This document shows, one piece after another, positions 43,988 through 53,008 of a stretch of DNA of 64,000 bases. The translations under genes were made by a program, and so were the position numbers. The stretch is from positions 6,138,001-6,202,000 of the forward strand of contig NZ_CP150300.1 in NCBI RefSeq assembly GCF_037991315.1, in the 5' to 3' direction. This DNA is from Paenibacillus sp. FSL H8-0079. GTDB lineage: Bacteria; Bacillota; Bacilli; Paenibacillales; Paenibacillaceae. Numbering within the stretch: position 1 is the stretch's first letter; the number at the start of each line of letters is the position of its first letter. Under the pieces are notes generated by a model. The model was not told the origin of the DNA, ran no database searches, and saw only the letters and a program-made list of their open reading frames with translations.

Positions 43988-46810
43988 TTAACGAATCTCG
44001 AAGTGACTGATACGTACACCTGCGGACAGCACAATGTATACATCCTGTGCACCTGATGCACCCGTGAGTTCTGCCTTAACGGTAGACCACTGCTGGGCTT
44101 CACCTTGCGCAAGTTCCACACGTCCTGCGAGCGTACCCTCCGGTGAACCAAGTCGCACTTCCAACACAGCACCTGCTTGTTCTGCGGAGACACGAGCTTC
44201 AATTGCTGCTGCCCCACTACCCAGATCAGCATCCTTAAAGGTAATCCATCCTTGCTCTCCAATTACGCGGACAGCACTTCCGCCCTCTTTGCTCTCATCC
44301 AGGTCAACACCCAGATAAGCATCATAATTCTCGGCACGGGTAGCTACGCCCAGATTACGAGCAGGGATCGTCTCTCCATCTACCGTCAGGTCTGCAACCA
44401 GTTGAACATCGGAGGATGACTTGGCAACCATGATGGAGTAAGTTCCACTTTCCACGACATAACGATCACGAGTTACATCCCAGATCGCCAGTTCCTGCAC
44501 AGGCAAGGTGAAGGTAACTTTCACTGTAGCTCCGGCTTCGATATGAAGACGACGGAATCCTTTTAACGTTTTGAGTGGACGTTTCACCCGGGATTTAAAT
44601 GCACGAATATACAACTGTACAACCTCGTCACTGGCGATTGAACCGGTATTAGTCACATCCACAGTTACCGTAACGTTGCCCTCTGTACCCAGTTGAGCTG
44701 GGCTAAGTTCCAAATTACTGTATTTAAACGTTGCATACGTCAGACCATGTCCAAACGGATACAGTACATTGCCTTCAAAATATTGATACGTACGACCGGA
44801 TTGAATAATATCGTAATCTTTGATGTCGGTCAGTTGATCTGCCGATTGTACCCATGTCATGTTCAAACGGCCTGCTGGCGCATAGTCGCCATACAATACG
44901 TCAGCTACTGCATTACCCAGTTCCTGTCCTGCGTGTGAAGTATACAATACCGCCGGGATGTTCTCCTGAACCCAGTTGGATGTGAACGGATAACTACCCA
45001 CGATGACAACTACCGTGTTCGGGTTCGCGGCATAGACCGCCTCAACCAAACGTTGCTGGGATTCAGCGAGATCCAGACTTGGACGGTCAATCTCTTCTTT
45101 ACCATTGACAAGCGGATTATTACCGACAAAGACAATCGCCGTTTCCGCAGCCTTGGCCGCTGCTACCGCTTCCTCAAGTCCATTTACAACGACATCCTGC
45201 TTGAATGTCTCTGTAGCACCGAAAGACTTCAGTTCTTCGGACACTGCGAATGCATCGTTTCCACCATTAGGTGCAGTCACCGTTTTGCCATTCCATGTGG
45301 TCAGACCTACACTTCCGTCCTGTTGTGGCAACAGGTGGAATACTTCCTTCACAAACCAGCCGTACACTTCATCTGCAGAAGCCGTTACGGTCTCTTCATC
45401 TGTGGTCAGATATTTTCCGTTGCTTTCCGCCTGCAAGGTATAACTTCCGAAGCCCCAGTCGGACACCATAAACGTCTCTGCTTCTCCGGAAGCAATAACA
45501 GGTGATTTCTCACCATCTGCCAGTCCAATCTTCTTCCCATTGGCTACAGAAGTTAACGTAATGCGATCATTTCCATCCTTGAACGCCACTTTGTCGTTGC
45601 CTACTTTGCCACGGATCGCCTCAAGCGGGGATACGTTATACGGCATGGTGCCTGCATACCAGTCACGATAGACGGTTCCGCCTAATTGACCAATTACAGC
45701 CACTTTACCAGCTTTTGTTTTGTCCAACGGGAGCGTGCCTTTGTCGTTTTTGAGCAACACTACTTGTTCTCTGGCAGCTCTGAGCGACAGTTCTTTTGCT
45801 TTCTCCGTCATCATGGACTCTTCACCGATAGCAGCGTACGGGTTGCCTTCTTCCGGATCGAACTCGCCCAGACGGAAACGCACACGGAACGTATTGAACA
45901 ACGCCTTGTCGATGTCATCCATCGTGAGTGTACCTTGTTCCAATCCTTCACGCAGTGCCTGTTTGGAGAGATCAGCATCATCGGTGATGCTGTCAATTCC
46001 GGCTTTAACAGACTCTACCGTACCTGGTGTATGGGAATCATAGTATTTATGATCGTTCTTAATACCCATTACATCGCCTGCATCACTGACAACGAAACCA
46101 TCCATGCCCCATTCGTCTTTGACAATCTCGTTCACAAAAGGATGCAGCAACGCTGGCGTACCATTAATGGAGTTGTACGCAGTCATCATGGACTGTGCGC
46201 CGCCTTCTTTGAACGGCTTCTCGAACGCTTTCAGATAATATTCACGCATGTTGCGCGGATCAATGCTGGACGAACCACTTCCGCGATCCACTTCGTTATT
46301 ATTGGCGAGGAAATGCTTCAAGGTAGCGACCGCTTTGTAATACTTCGGATGGTCGCCCTGAATTCCTTTGACCAATGCTGTTGTCAGCTCGGCTGTCAGT
46401 TCCGGGTCTTCACCATACGCCTCTTCATTCCGTCCCCAGCGCGGGTCACGTTCCATATCCACTGTAGGTGCCCACAGCGTAAGACCGTTCACTGCCGGAT
46501 TTCGTTTATAAAATACACGTGCCTCGTCTCCGAGTACGGAACCGATCTCCTTCATCAGATCCGCATCCCATGTGCAAGCCAACCCCACCGGTTGTGGGAA
46601 GGATGTTGCTTCGCCAAGCCAGGCCAGACCGTGTGCCGCTTCTGTTCCGTGTTTGTATGCAGGCACACCCAAGCGTTCTACTGCTGGCTGATATTGCAGC
46701 ATGGATTCAATTTTTTCATCCTCAGTCAGGCGGGATACAAGGTCCTTCACACGGGTGTCTAACTCTACTGCTGTATCTTGAAACGGATATTTCGTTTGGT
46801 TGGTCGTCAT
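43988..46810 (-). CDS. glycoside hydrolase family 3 beta-glycosidase with inserted beta-trefoil-like and C-terminal CBM6-like domains
   Basis: The 940-aa protein begins with a GH3 barrel: KHGTEAAHG, APTVDMERDPRWGR, KHFLANN, and the nucleophile Asp243 in GFVVSDAGD. The second GH3 domain (from about 355) is interrupted near 415-520 by a fascin-like, beta-trefoil-type insertion (YTLQAESNGKYLTTDEE). A fibronectin-III-like domain follows, then a CBM6-like domain (about 795-940). Substrates in the family are beta-glucosides, xylosides or arabinosides; no choice is possible here. There is no signal peptide, so it appears cytosolic, which is odd for an enzyme with a carbohydrate-binding module. AAAGGAG precedes the ATG. 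A cre-like site lies upstream. Confidence 0.9.
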   Translation of the reverse strand: MTTNQTKYPFQDTAVELDTRVKDLVSRLTEDEKIESMLQYQPAVERLGVPAYKHGTEAAHGLAWLGEATSFPQPVGLACTWDADLMKEIGSVLGDEARVFYKRNPAVNGLTLWAPTVDMERDPRWGRNEEAYGEDPELTAELTTALVKGIQGDHPKYYKAVATLKHFLANNNEVDRGSGSSSIDPRNMREYYLKAFEKPFKEGGAQSMMTAYNSINGTPALLHPFVNEIVKDEWGMDGFVVSDAGDVMGIKNDHKYYDSHTPGTVESVKAGIDSITDDADLSKQALREGLEQGTLTMDDIDKALFNTFRVRFRLGEFDPEEGNPYAAIGEESMMTEKAKELSLRAAREQVVLLKNDKGTLPLDKTKAGKVAVIGQLGGTVYRDWYAGTMPYNVSPLEAIRGKVGNDKVAFKDGNDRITLTSVANGKKIGLADGEKSPVIASGEAETFMVSDWGFGSYTLQAESNGKYLTTDEETVTASADEVYGWFVKEVFHLLPQQDGSVGLTTWNGKTVTAPNGGNDAFAVSEELKSFGATETFKQDVVVNGLEEAVAAAKAAETAIVFVGNNPLVNGKEEIDRPSLDLAESQQRLVEAVYAANPNTVVVIVGSYPFTSNWVQENIPAVLYTSHAGQELGNAVADVLYGDYAPAGRLNMTWVQSADQLTDIKDYDIIQSGRTYQYFEGNVLYPFGHGLTYATFKYSNLELSPAQLGTEGNVTVTVDVTNTGSIASDEVVQLYIRAFKSRVKRPLKTLKGFRRLHIEAGATVKVTFTLPVQELAIWDVTRDRYVVESGTYSIMVAKSSSDVQLVADLTVDGETIPARNLGVATRAENYDAYLGVDLDESKEGGSAVRVIGEQGWITFKDADLGSGAAAIEARVSAEQAGAVLEVRLGSPEGTLAGRVELAQGEAQQWSTVKAELTGASGAQDVYIVLSAGVRISHFEIR

Positions 46811-47178
46811 ATGGAATCTCCTTTGGTTATCGGTAGTTAATTAAATGATAGCGAATACATATCTGAATAAAAAACGGGGGTTAATTCGGATGAATTCGTT
46901 CTTCCGATGGATAAATTAATCCTTTTATAATAAGCATTTATTGCTGTGTAACTTCGTTTTTATCCTTAAACCTAAAACGGTTTCGATAATCCTATCATAT
47001 AGCATGTTTAGCAAAAAAAATAGAGGTTCTGCGCAGGAAATTGTGAACATCTCCCCTGCAAAATCTGAACAGCACCGTTTTTTCCTGCCATAGTCTGGCA
47101 ATCATGAATAAGAGTACATCGACGTGCGCTGAACGACAAGCCAATCAACCGATTGAAGATGATCAAGGAGGAAGACAA
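46811..47178. other. divergent intergenic region between GH3 and FAD-Rieske genes
   Basis: This 368-bp AT-rich gap contains the cre-like site and must hold the promoters of both genes. I see no gene. The frame in 47104-47178 ahead of the FAD-Rieske gene lacks a ribosome site. Confidence 0.4.
46972..46985. promoter_or_regulatory. cre-like / LacI-family operator upstream of GH3 gene
   Basis: The stretch with core AAAACGGTTTCG matches the catabolite-responsive element consensus (TGWAANCGNTNWCA) except at the outer bases. It lies about 160 bases upstream of the GH3 start, suggesting glucose repression or a local LacI-family regulator. Confidence 0.4.
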
Positions 47179-48723
47179 ATGAGCGACAATCAGCAGCCCA
47201 AGACGGGTTTGCCCCCGGTCCCGGAATCACTGTGGCGTGCGACGCATGAATTCGATGCCTATCCAAAACTGACCGAAGATATCACTGCCGATGTAGCGAT
47301 TATCGGTGCTGGTATTGCCGGGATTACTACAGCATATCTGCTCGCACAGACGGGTATGCGTGTGGTCGTGCTGGAGGCTGGAAAAGTACTGGATGGCACG
47401 ACCGGACATACCACAGCCAAAGTATCTGCACAGCACGGCGTCATATTTGATGAAATTATGCATCACTTTGGACAAGAGCAGGCCCGGATGTACTATGAAG
47501 GCAATGCTGAAGCAGCCAAGTGGATGCGTAATTTGGTGAAGGAAAAGCAGATTGATTGCCAGTGGGCAGAAGAAGATGCCTACGTCTACATTCAGTCAGA
47601 GGAAAACATTAAAAAACTGGAAATCGAGCTGACCGCCTATGGCAAACTCAATATTCCTGGTGAATGGGTAGATCCACTCCCTATTCCAGTTCCCGCAAGG
47701 GCAGGTATTCGCATGCCGGGTCAGGCACGTTTTGATCCGCTGGCCTACCTGCACTACTTGCTCGATTCTGCTGTGAAACACGGGGTGCAAATCTACGAGC
47801 ATACAACAGTTACGGATGTAGAGGAAGATGCTTCACTGCATGTCAGAACTTATGGAGATGGCCCATCCGTAACAGCGGAACACGTTGTCGTGGCTTCTCA
47901 TTTTCCCGTCTATGATCCCGGATTCTATTTCACGCGGTTACACGCGGAACGATCCTACGCCGTATTAGTCGAGCCGGAGAAATCGTATGCGGGTGGCATG
48001 TACATCTCTGACGATACACCGTACCGCTCCCTGCGTACCGTCTTACATGACGGAAAAGAACTTATTCTCTTCGGCGGCGAAAATCACAAAACCGGACAAG
48101 GCATCTGCACCTTCGGTCACTATGAACGCCTGGAGCAGTTCGCAGCGGAGACATTTGGCATTCGCAACATTCCATATCGCTGGTCAGCTCAGGATCTGAT
48201 CTCCATTGACAAGGTGCCTTACATTGGACCAATTACCGGAAGACATGAACGTGTCTATGTGGCGACCGGGTTTGCCAAATGGGGGATGACGACTGGCACG
48301 ATGGCAGGTCATCTTCTCGCGGATCGCATTACTGGACGTGATAATCCACATGCTGCTATATTCGATCCAGCTAGATTCAAAACCGATCCTGGCATGAAAC
48401 ATTTTATCGTGGAAAATGTGAATGTAGCCAAGGAATTAATCTCCGGTAAAGTAGGCATTGTGCACAAAAAGGTGAGTGATATTGGCGAAGATGAAGGAGC
48501 TGTCGTTCGTCATAATGGTAAACGGGCTGGCGCCTACAAGGACACCAGTGGCAAACTGTTTCTGGTGGATACAACGTGCACCCATCTGGGGTGCGAAGTG
48601 GAATGGAACGAAGGCGAGCGGTCATGGGATTGTCCATGTCATGGTTCCCGCTTCGATTATGCAGGCCATGTCATTGAGGGCCCTGCTGTGGAAGACCTTA
48701 AAGTTCTCGACGCACAAGAGTAA
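47179..48723 (+). CDS. FAD-dependent oxidoreductase fused to a Rieske [2Fe-2S] domain (YhfW-like)
   Basis: The 514-aa protein has an N-terminal dinucleotide fold (ADVAIIGAGIAGITTAYLL) typical of the DAO family, the TTGHTTAKVSAQHG block, and a C-terminal Rieske domain with C467-x-H469 and C485-xx-H488, plus the disulfide Cys pair C472/C487. It matches B. subtilis YhfW in size and layout. An electron path from an oxidised substrate via FAD to the iron-sulfur cluster is expected; the substrate is unknown. ATG 47179 is seven bases after GGAGG; a longer frame from 47104 lacks a ribosome site. It is monocistronic. Confidence 0.93.
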   Translation: MSDNQQPKTGLPPVPESLWRATHEFDAYPKLTEDITADVAIIGAGIAGITTAYLLAQTGMRVVVLEAGKVLDGTTGHTTAKVSAQHGVIFDEIMHHFGQEQARMYYEGNAEAAKWMRNLVKEKQIDCQWAEEDAYVYIQSEENIKKLEIELTAYGKLNIPGEWVDPLPIPVPARAGIRMPGQARFDPLAYLHYLLDSAVKHGVQIYEHTTVTDVEEDASLHVRTYGDGPSVTAEHVVVASHFPVYDPGFYFTRLHAERSYAVLVEPEKSYAGGMYISDDTPYRSLRTVLHDGKELILFGGENHKTGQGICTFGHYERLEQFAAETFGIRNIPYRWSAQDLISIDKVPYIGPITGRHERVYVATGFAKWGMTTGTMAGHLLADRITGRDNPHAAIFDPARFKTDPGMKHFIVENVNVAKELISGKVGIVHKKVSDIGEDEGAVVRHNGKRAGAYKDTSGKLFLVDTTCTHLGCEVEWNEGERSWDCPCHGSRFDYAGHVIEGPAVEDLKVLDAQE

Positions 48724-48776
48724 CCGACGTGTAGCGATTAATCTGTAAACCGCAGAACCAAAAGTTCATCTCTCAG

Positions 48777-48824
48777 ACCGGATCGGAATCCGCCTCCAGA
48801 CGGAAGTAACCGATCCGGTTTTTG
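48777..48824 (+). terminator. terminator after FAD-Rieske gene
   Basis: ACCGGATCGG pairs with CCGATCCGGT and is followed by TTTT. Confidence 0.8.
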
Positions 48825-48928
48825 CGTATGCTGAATTATAGTTATACAGACGGCTTCAGCTCCTCATCAGCATCAAACGAATAGATTATCTATCAATCGT
48901 GATAAGGAACTATTTTAAAATCACTACC

Positions 48929-48957
48929 TTGCATTAAATAGTACTGAATGCTATGAT
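48929..48957 (+). promoter_or_regulatory. SigA-type promoter of the PadR operon
   Basis: TTGCAT, a 17-base spacer and TATGAT lie 63 bases upstream of the padR-like start. Confidence 0.7.
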
Positions 48958-49019
48958 GATTCCACTACTACTGAACAATATACACTAGCGATAAATGAAG
49001 CTACTGAGGAGGAACCTGT

Positions 49020-49349
49020 GTGAATGTGAACATCCAGTTCAAAAAAGGAGTATTGGAGCTGTGCGTCCTGGTATTGATTAACCGTCAGGATCGTTATGGC
49101 TACGAACTGGCTCAGGCGGTCTCCAAACATATCGAAGTTGCTGAAGGTGCACTGTATCCCTTGCTTCGCCGACTTGTGAATGACGGTTACTGCACTACCT
49201 ACCTGCAAGAATCAACTGAAGGACCGCCACGTAAGTATTACCGACTGTCCGATACAGGTCGCGCCTACATGACGGCACTAACTACAGAGTGGAATGATTT
49301 TGTGCGCAATGTCGCAAATCTGATTGAGGAAGGAACTCCTAATGAATAG
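49020..49349 (+). CDS. PadR-family transcriptional regulator
   Basis: The 109-aa protein has the PadR winged helix (VLELCVLVLINRQDRYGYEL, then EGALYPLLRRLVNDGYC) and the C-terminal KYYRLSDTGRAYM helix. The GTG start is seven bases after GAGGAGG. It controls, most likely, its own operon with the HAAS-type and DUF4097 genes, with which it overlaps. The ligand is unknown. In related loci this trio answers to cell-envelope stress. Confidence 0.92.
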   Translation: MNVNIQFKKGVLELCVLVLINRQDRYGYELAQAVSKHIEVAEGALYPLLRRLVNDGYCTTYLQESTEGPPRKYYRLSDTGRAYMTALTTEWNDFVRNVANLIEEGTPNE

Positions 49350-49935
49350 ACAACAATTTATGCAGGCCATGGAAGTTCATCTACGGCCGATGGACCCGCA
49401 GGAACGGGCGGAATTACTCTCGGACTATGATCAACATTTCGAGCTTGGACTACGAGAAGGCAGACTGGAAGAAGAGATCGCTCGGGAACTCGGACAGCCG
49501 GAAGAGATCGCCAAGGAAGCACTCGGTGATCGATATGACGTGCATACCCCGGGTTCGGATGCGTTCTATGCACCGACGTATCGCGACATGCGATCTCCCA
49601 GAAACAGCACCAGAGCCACTCGCAACTTCTTCACAGCCATAGGCCTGTTGTTCCTGAATTTGATCCTTGGTATCCCTCTTGGTCTCATGATGTGGTCGGT
49701 ATGGCTTGTTATTGCCAGCCTTTCCTTGCTGGTGTTGGCTCCTGTGGCAGCGGTTGTGGATTTCGTATTCCTGAGCCAACTCGATAAAGCAGAGATCTTC
49801 GTTGCAATTGGCGCATTCGGTGTCGGCATTTGTTTTGCCATTGCATCCAAGTACGTTTTTAAAGCCTTTAAAATCGTCACTCTTCAATATATTAGATGGA
49901 ATAAAAACACGATGAAAGGGGATGTTTCTGCATGA
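49342..49935 (+). CDS. HAAS/DUF1700-type membrane protein
   Basis: The 197-aa protein has an N-terminal helical HAAS domain (MEVHLRPMDPQERAELLSDYDQHFELGL, split by LGQPEEIAKEALGD) and three membrane helices (about 95-175). Such proteins couple PadR-type regulators to membrane signals. ATG 49342 lies inside the end of the padR-like gene (eight bases of overlap), with GGAAGGA upstream. Its stop overlaps the next start. Role inferred from family and operon. Confidence 0.87.
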   Translation: MNRQQFMQAMEVHLRPMDPQERAELLSDYDQHFELGLREGRLEEEIARELGQPEEIAKEALGDRYDVHTPGSDAFYAPTYRDMRSPRNSTRATRNFFTAIGLLFLNLILGIPLGLMMWSVWLVIASLSLLVLAPVAAVVDFVFLSQLDKAEIFVAIGAFGVGICFAIASKYVFKAFKIVTLQYIRWNKNTMKGDVSA

Positions 49936-50831
49936 GTACCAAGAAATGGCTTGCTTTGGCCGTGATATGTATCGGAATAGGTTTGCTTGGGACATCCATC
50001 TATGGGGTTCAGTTCGGAGATGAACGGGAGCATTACTCCAAACGATGGGATTTCAAAGCGGATGAATTGCAGAACATGATCATGAATGCTAATTTCAGTG
50101 CGGATATTGAATTTGTCGTAAGCCCGGATTCGAATGGTTATATCGAAGTGGATGGCAAATGGGACCCTGCCGTAGTCAAAAGCTTCGAACAAGCCACCTT
50201 ATCCAACGGCACATTCCAACTGTCTCAGACAGAACGTCAACGATTGCAATTCTTTACCCTGTATTGGAATGATCAAGACTCCACAATAACGGTTGCCCTG
50301 CCTGAAGGACACCAGTTAAATGAGGTTAAGCTGGATTCATCTTCAAGTGACTGGGATCTGACAGGTCTGAATGCCAATCAGCTTGAGCTGAACAACACCT
50401 CAGGTTCCATTCGTCTGGAAAACATCAAGGCGCCCAATATTGAATTGGCTCTAACTTCGGGTGACATTAACGCTTCCATGATTAATGGAGACATGACCGT
50501 GAAACAGACATCCGGAAGCTTCACTGCTGATCAGATAGTCGGTCAAGTAAACAGTGAAATTAAATCAGGAGATATTGAGATCACTGAATTGAATGGTGCG
50601 GCCGATGTTCAATTCACCTCGGGTAGCATTCATATTGAACAGTCCCATTCCGCCCCAATTAATGCGTCTGGAACATCAGGAGATATTTTCATTCAAGCTG
50701 CACCTGATTTTGACGGAATCTATGATGCTAAGGCTACTTCCGGAAGTGTAGATGTACCTGAATCGCCAATGGTAAGCCGGGAAGTGATCAAGGCCCGTAC
50801 TTCTTCTGGCAGCATCGAGATTACCAAATAG
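49932..50831 (+). CDS. DUF4097-family beta-helix protein with N-terminal TM
   Basis: The 299-aa protein has an N-terminal membrane helix (about 6-24) and then a repetitive beta fold with a ladder of TSGSI/TSGDI turns about every 20 residues from ~150 to the end, a right-handed beta-solenoid as in LiaX and YvlB-type proteins. LiaX senses or binds antimicrobial peptides and daptomycin in enterococci; this copy is anchored rather than released. ATGA overlap with the HAAS gene couples translation. The operon probably forms an envelope-stress sensor. Confidence 0.88.
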   Translation: MSTKKWLALAVICIGIGLLGTSIYGVQFGDEREHYSKRWDFKADELQNMIMNANFSADIEFVVSPDSNGYIEVDGKWDPAVVKSFEQATLSNGTFQLSQTERQRLQFFTLYWNDQDSTITVALPEGHQLNEVKLDSSSSDWDLTGLNANQLELNNTSGSIRLENIKAPNIELALTSGDINASMINGDMTVKQTSGSFTADQIVGQVNSEIKSGDIEITELNGAADVQFTSGSIHIEQSHSAPINASGTSGDIFIQAAPDFDGIYDAKATSGSVDVPESPMVSREVIKARTSSGSIEITK

Positions 50832-50879
50832 TGATGAAGCCAATTTCCGAACTGTGGGTAATAATAGTATAATTGAATG

Positions 50880-50930
50880 CTAGGACGTGTCTCAAAACTC
50901 GCTGAAGTGCAGATTTTAGACACGCCCTAG
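50880..50930. repeat. 51-bp inverted repeat, dispersed element
   Basis: CTAGGACGTGTCT and AGACACGCCCTAG form the ends, with AAAA/TTTT continuing the pairing inward. It lies between the DUF4097 gene and the SDR gene. One arm recurs at 29306-29319. The ends resemble those of small non-autonomous elements, though no transposase is present; it could also work as a terminator. Confidence 0.65.
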
Positions 50931-50956
50931 TCCATTTCTAAGGAGGAATTACCCAC

Positions 50957-51676
50957 ATGGAACTTAAAAATAAAACAGCTATCATCACAGGTGCCGGTAA
51001 AGGTATCGGCCGTGCGATCGCTGAAGCACTTGCCAAAGAAGGTGTACACCTCGGGCTTATTGCACGTACCGCTTCCGATCTTCAGGCTCTGCAACAGTCT
51101 CTGAGTCAAGAATACGGTGTGAAAGTAACCAGTGCTGTAGCAGATATCTCGGATCGCACGCAGGCGGAAGCCGCTGTAGCAGCCATCGAGATGGAACTCG
51201 GTGCGGTGGATATCCTTATCAATAATGCGGGGATCGGAAAGTTCGGGACGTTCATGGAGATGGAGCCGGAAGAGTGGGAGCGCATCCTGCATGTTAACGT
51301 TATGGGTACATATTACGTTACACGCGCTGTCCTTCCGAGCATGATCAAGGAAAGTAGCGGCAGTATTATCAATATTGCTTCCACTGCAGGTGAGCGCGGA
51401 TTCGCTACAGGTTCAGCTTACTGCGCATCCAAGTTTGCGCTACTCGGCATGACCGAATCCCTGATGCAGGAAGTGCGCAAGTCCAACATTCGTGTAACAG
51501 CACTGACACCAAGCACAGTCAATACGGAGCTTGCGACCAATGCCGGACTGAAAATTGGCGACGAAGATCGCATGATGCAAGCGGAAGATGTAGCAGAACT
51601 TGCACTCGCAACGCTCAAGCTGTCCGACCGTGTCTTTGTTAAAACAGCAGGCATCTGGACGACCAATCCGCAATAG
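50957..51676 (+). CDS. short-chain dehydrogenase/reductase, 3-oxoacyl-ACP reductase-like
   Basis: The 239-aa protein has the SDR signature TGAGKGIG (11-18), NNAGIGKFG near 90, the catalytic Ser in INIASTAGERG and YCASKFA with Tyr/Lys. Similarity to FabG-type reductases is only general; a sugar, alcohol or fatty-acyl substrate is possible. AAGGAGG lies upstream at good spacing. It is monocistronic, with hairpins on both sides. Confidence 0.9.
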   Translation: MELKNKTAIITGAGKGIGRAIAEALAKEGVHLGLIARTASDLQALQQSLSQEYGVKVTSAVADISDRTQAEAAVAAIEMELGAVDILINNAGIGKFGTFMEMEPEEWERILHVNVMGTYYVTRAVLPSMIKESSGSIINIASTAGERGFATGSAYCASKFALLGMTESLMQEVRKSNIRVTALTPSTVNTELATNAGLKIGDEDRMMQAEDVAELALATLKLSDRVFVKTAGIWTTNPQ

Positions 51677-51695
51677 GCAGAGTCTCCCTCTGTCT

Positions 51696-51734
51696 TTTCT
51701 AACGAACTTCTCGCACCCTATTGTTCGTTAGAAA
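51696..51734. repeat. TCTAACGAAC motif forming a hairpin downstream of the SDR gene
   Basis: TTTCTAACGAAC and GTTCGTTAGAAA are perfect inverted arms around a 15-base loop that contains CACC-CTATT. The left part matches the dispersed motif described at 16942-17140. Confidence 0.7.
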
Positions 51735-51737
51735 TAT

Positions 51738-51806
51738 AAAAGGACGTTTCCCATTGTACATGTATGCAGGTTTGCATGTTCATGACTTGGGAGCCGTCCT
51801 TTTTTT
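51738..51806. terminator. bidirectional terminator between SDR and XRE-cupin genes
   Basis: AAAAGGACG pairs with CGTCCTTTT, with CCCA/TGGG inside, and T-rich flanks on both strands. Confidence 0.75.
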
Positions 51807-51809
51807 ATT

Positions 51810-52349
51810 CTATAAATGATCCAAACCCAATTCTTTGGACACAGCGATGAGCACCACCGCAGGTTCCTCACCGATGTTGGTCACTTCATGGGGCACAACT
51901 GCATTCCAGGTAAACGAATCCCCCGCTTCAAGAATTTCCACATCTTCGCATTGCTCCGCACGAATCTTGCCCTGCAACACCAGATGACTTTCCTCCCCGG
52001 CATGTTTGCTAACCCCGGTCGATGCGCCTGGCGGTAACTCCACAATGGACATGCGCATTGCACCTTTAGCGGTAAGCTGCTGCACTTTAATCTGTCCACT
52101 TCCAGCCGTCGTTTCCTTGCGCTCGTTCTTACGCACCACGTTCATCCGTTGCTCCGGTGTCAGCAGCAAATAGGGAAGTGGAACTTCCAGATAATCCGCA
52201 ATACTTTCAAGCGTAGCAATGGAAGGTGACGTTTTGTTATTTTCCACGTTGCTGATAAAACCTTTGGACAACCCCGTTCCCTCGCACATCTGCATGATCG
52301 TAATCTGTTTCTGTTTGCGGATCGTACGAATAGCCAAACCAATATCCAT
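51810..52349 (-). CDS. XRE-family regulator with C-terminal cupin domain
   Basis: The 179-aa protein has an N-terminal lambda-repressor-like helix-turn-helix (AIRTIRKQKQITIMQMCEGTGLSKGFISNVE) and a C-terminal cupin (ESHLVLQGKI, then AGDSFTWNAVVPHEVTN). Such HTH-cupin regulators sense small molecules such as polyamines or amino acids and control their metabolism. GGGAGG precedes the ATG. Nearby candidate targets are the glyoxalase, hydrolase and dioxygenase genes, but the link is only positional; the pot operon 6 kb away is another possibility. Confidence 0.92.
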   Translation of the reverse strand: MDIGLAIRTIRKQKQITIMQMCEGTGLSKGFISNVENNKTSPSIATLESIADYLEVPLPYLLLTPEQRMNVVRKNERKETTAGSGQIKVQQLTAKGAMRMSIVELPPGASTGVSKHAGEESHLVLQGKIRAEQCEDVEILEAGDSFTWNAVVPHEVTNIGEEPAVVLIAVSKELGLDHL

Positions 52350-52415
52350 ATCGCGTCCCTCCCTTCTATTGATCTATATAAGACACCAGTCGTACGCGTA
52401 ACTTCTTCAGGTTAT

Positions 52416-52781
52416 TTATTCGGCGCTTGCCTCAACAAATATAATCCGGTTGCCAAACGGATCCGTCACGGTCATTTCTCTTGAATTCCACGGTGTCTCT
52501 TCGATACCGGGTCTCGCATGTTTGTACTCTTTCTGACGAAGTGCACCATGGAATGCATCCAAGTTATCTGTTTCCACGCGCAAGGCAGCTCCAGGTGTAC
52601 AATCTCCATGATGTTCGGACAGATGAATCACGATGGAATCGAGCGAAACCTGCATGTATAAGGGCATATCTTGCTCAAATCGATGTTCCCAATCCAATTG
52701 GAAACCCAGGTATTCAAGGTAAAACTCTCTAGCTTTATTTTCATCAAATATTCTCAGAATAGGCACGATACGCTTTAACAT
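52416..52781 (-). CDS. glyoxalase/bleomycin-resistance (VOC)-fold protein
   Basis: The 121-aa protein has the paired beta-alpha-beta3 VOC repeats (PILRIFDENKAREFYLEYLGF, then VTDPFGNRIIFVE). These dimeric folds bind metals, lyases or antibiotics; the exact activity is unknown. ATG 52781 gives the family's normal length; a longer frame to 52847 has a poor ribosome site. It diverges from the hydrolase gene at 53009. Confidence 0.88.
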   Translation of the reverse strand: MLKRIVPILRIFDENKAREFYLEYLGFQLDWEHRFEQDMPLYMQVSLDSIVIHLSEHHGDCTPGAALRVETDNLDAFHGALRQKEYKHARPGIEETPWNSREMTVTDPFGNRIIFVEASAE

Positions 52782-53008
52782 CCTGATCACGTCCTCGGGA
52801 ATAAGATATGAACCACGCGCAACGACACTTCTTTTAAATCCATTCAAGGTTTCTTATAAAGAACATATATTCATCATACAAAAAAAGTATTGACCCTACA
52901 ATGAAACCATGATAAATTTTGTTCATAAATAAGAATATTTATTTCATATTAGTGAACTTTATCATCAAAGCGATATATTAACTCAATCCTCATCAGGTGG
53001 TGTTTTCA

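Noticed and set aside
45686-46762. Long open frame antisense to the GH3 gene
   Set aside because: It lies wholly within a gene with clear catalytic motifs, has no ribosome site or recognisable domain, and fits a codon-bias shadow.
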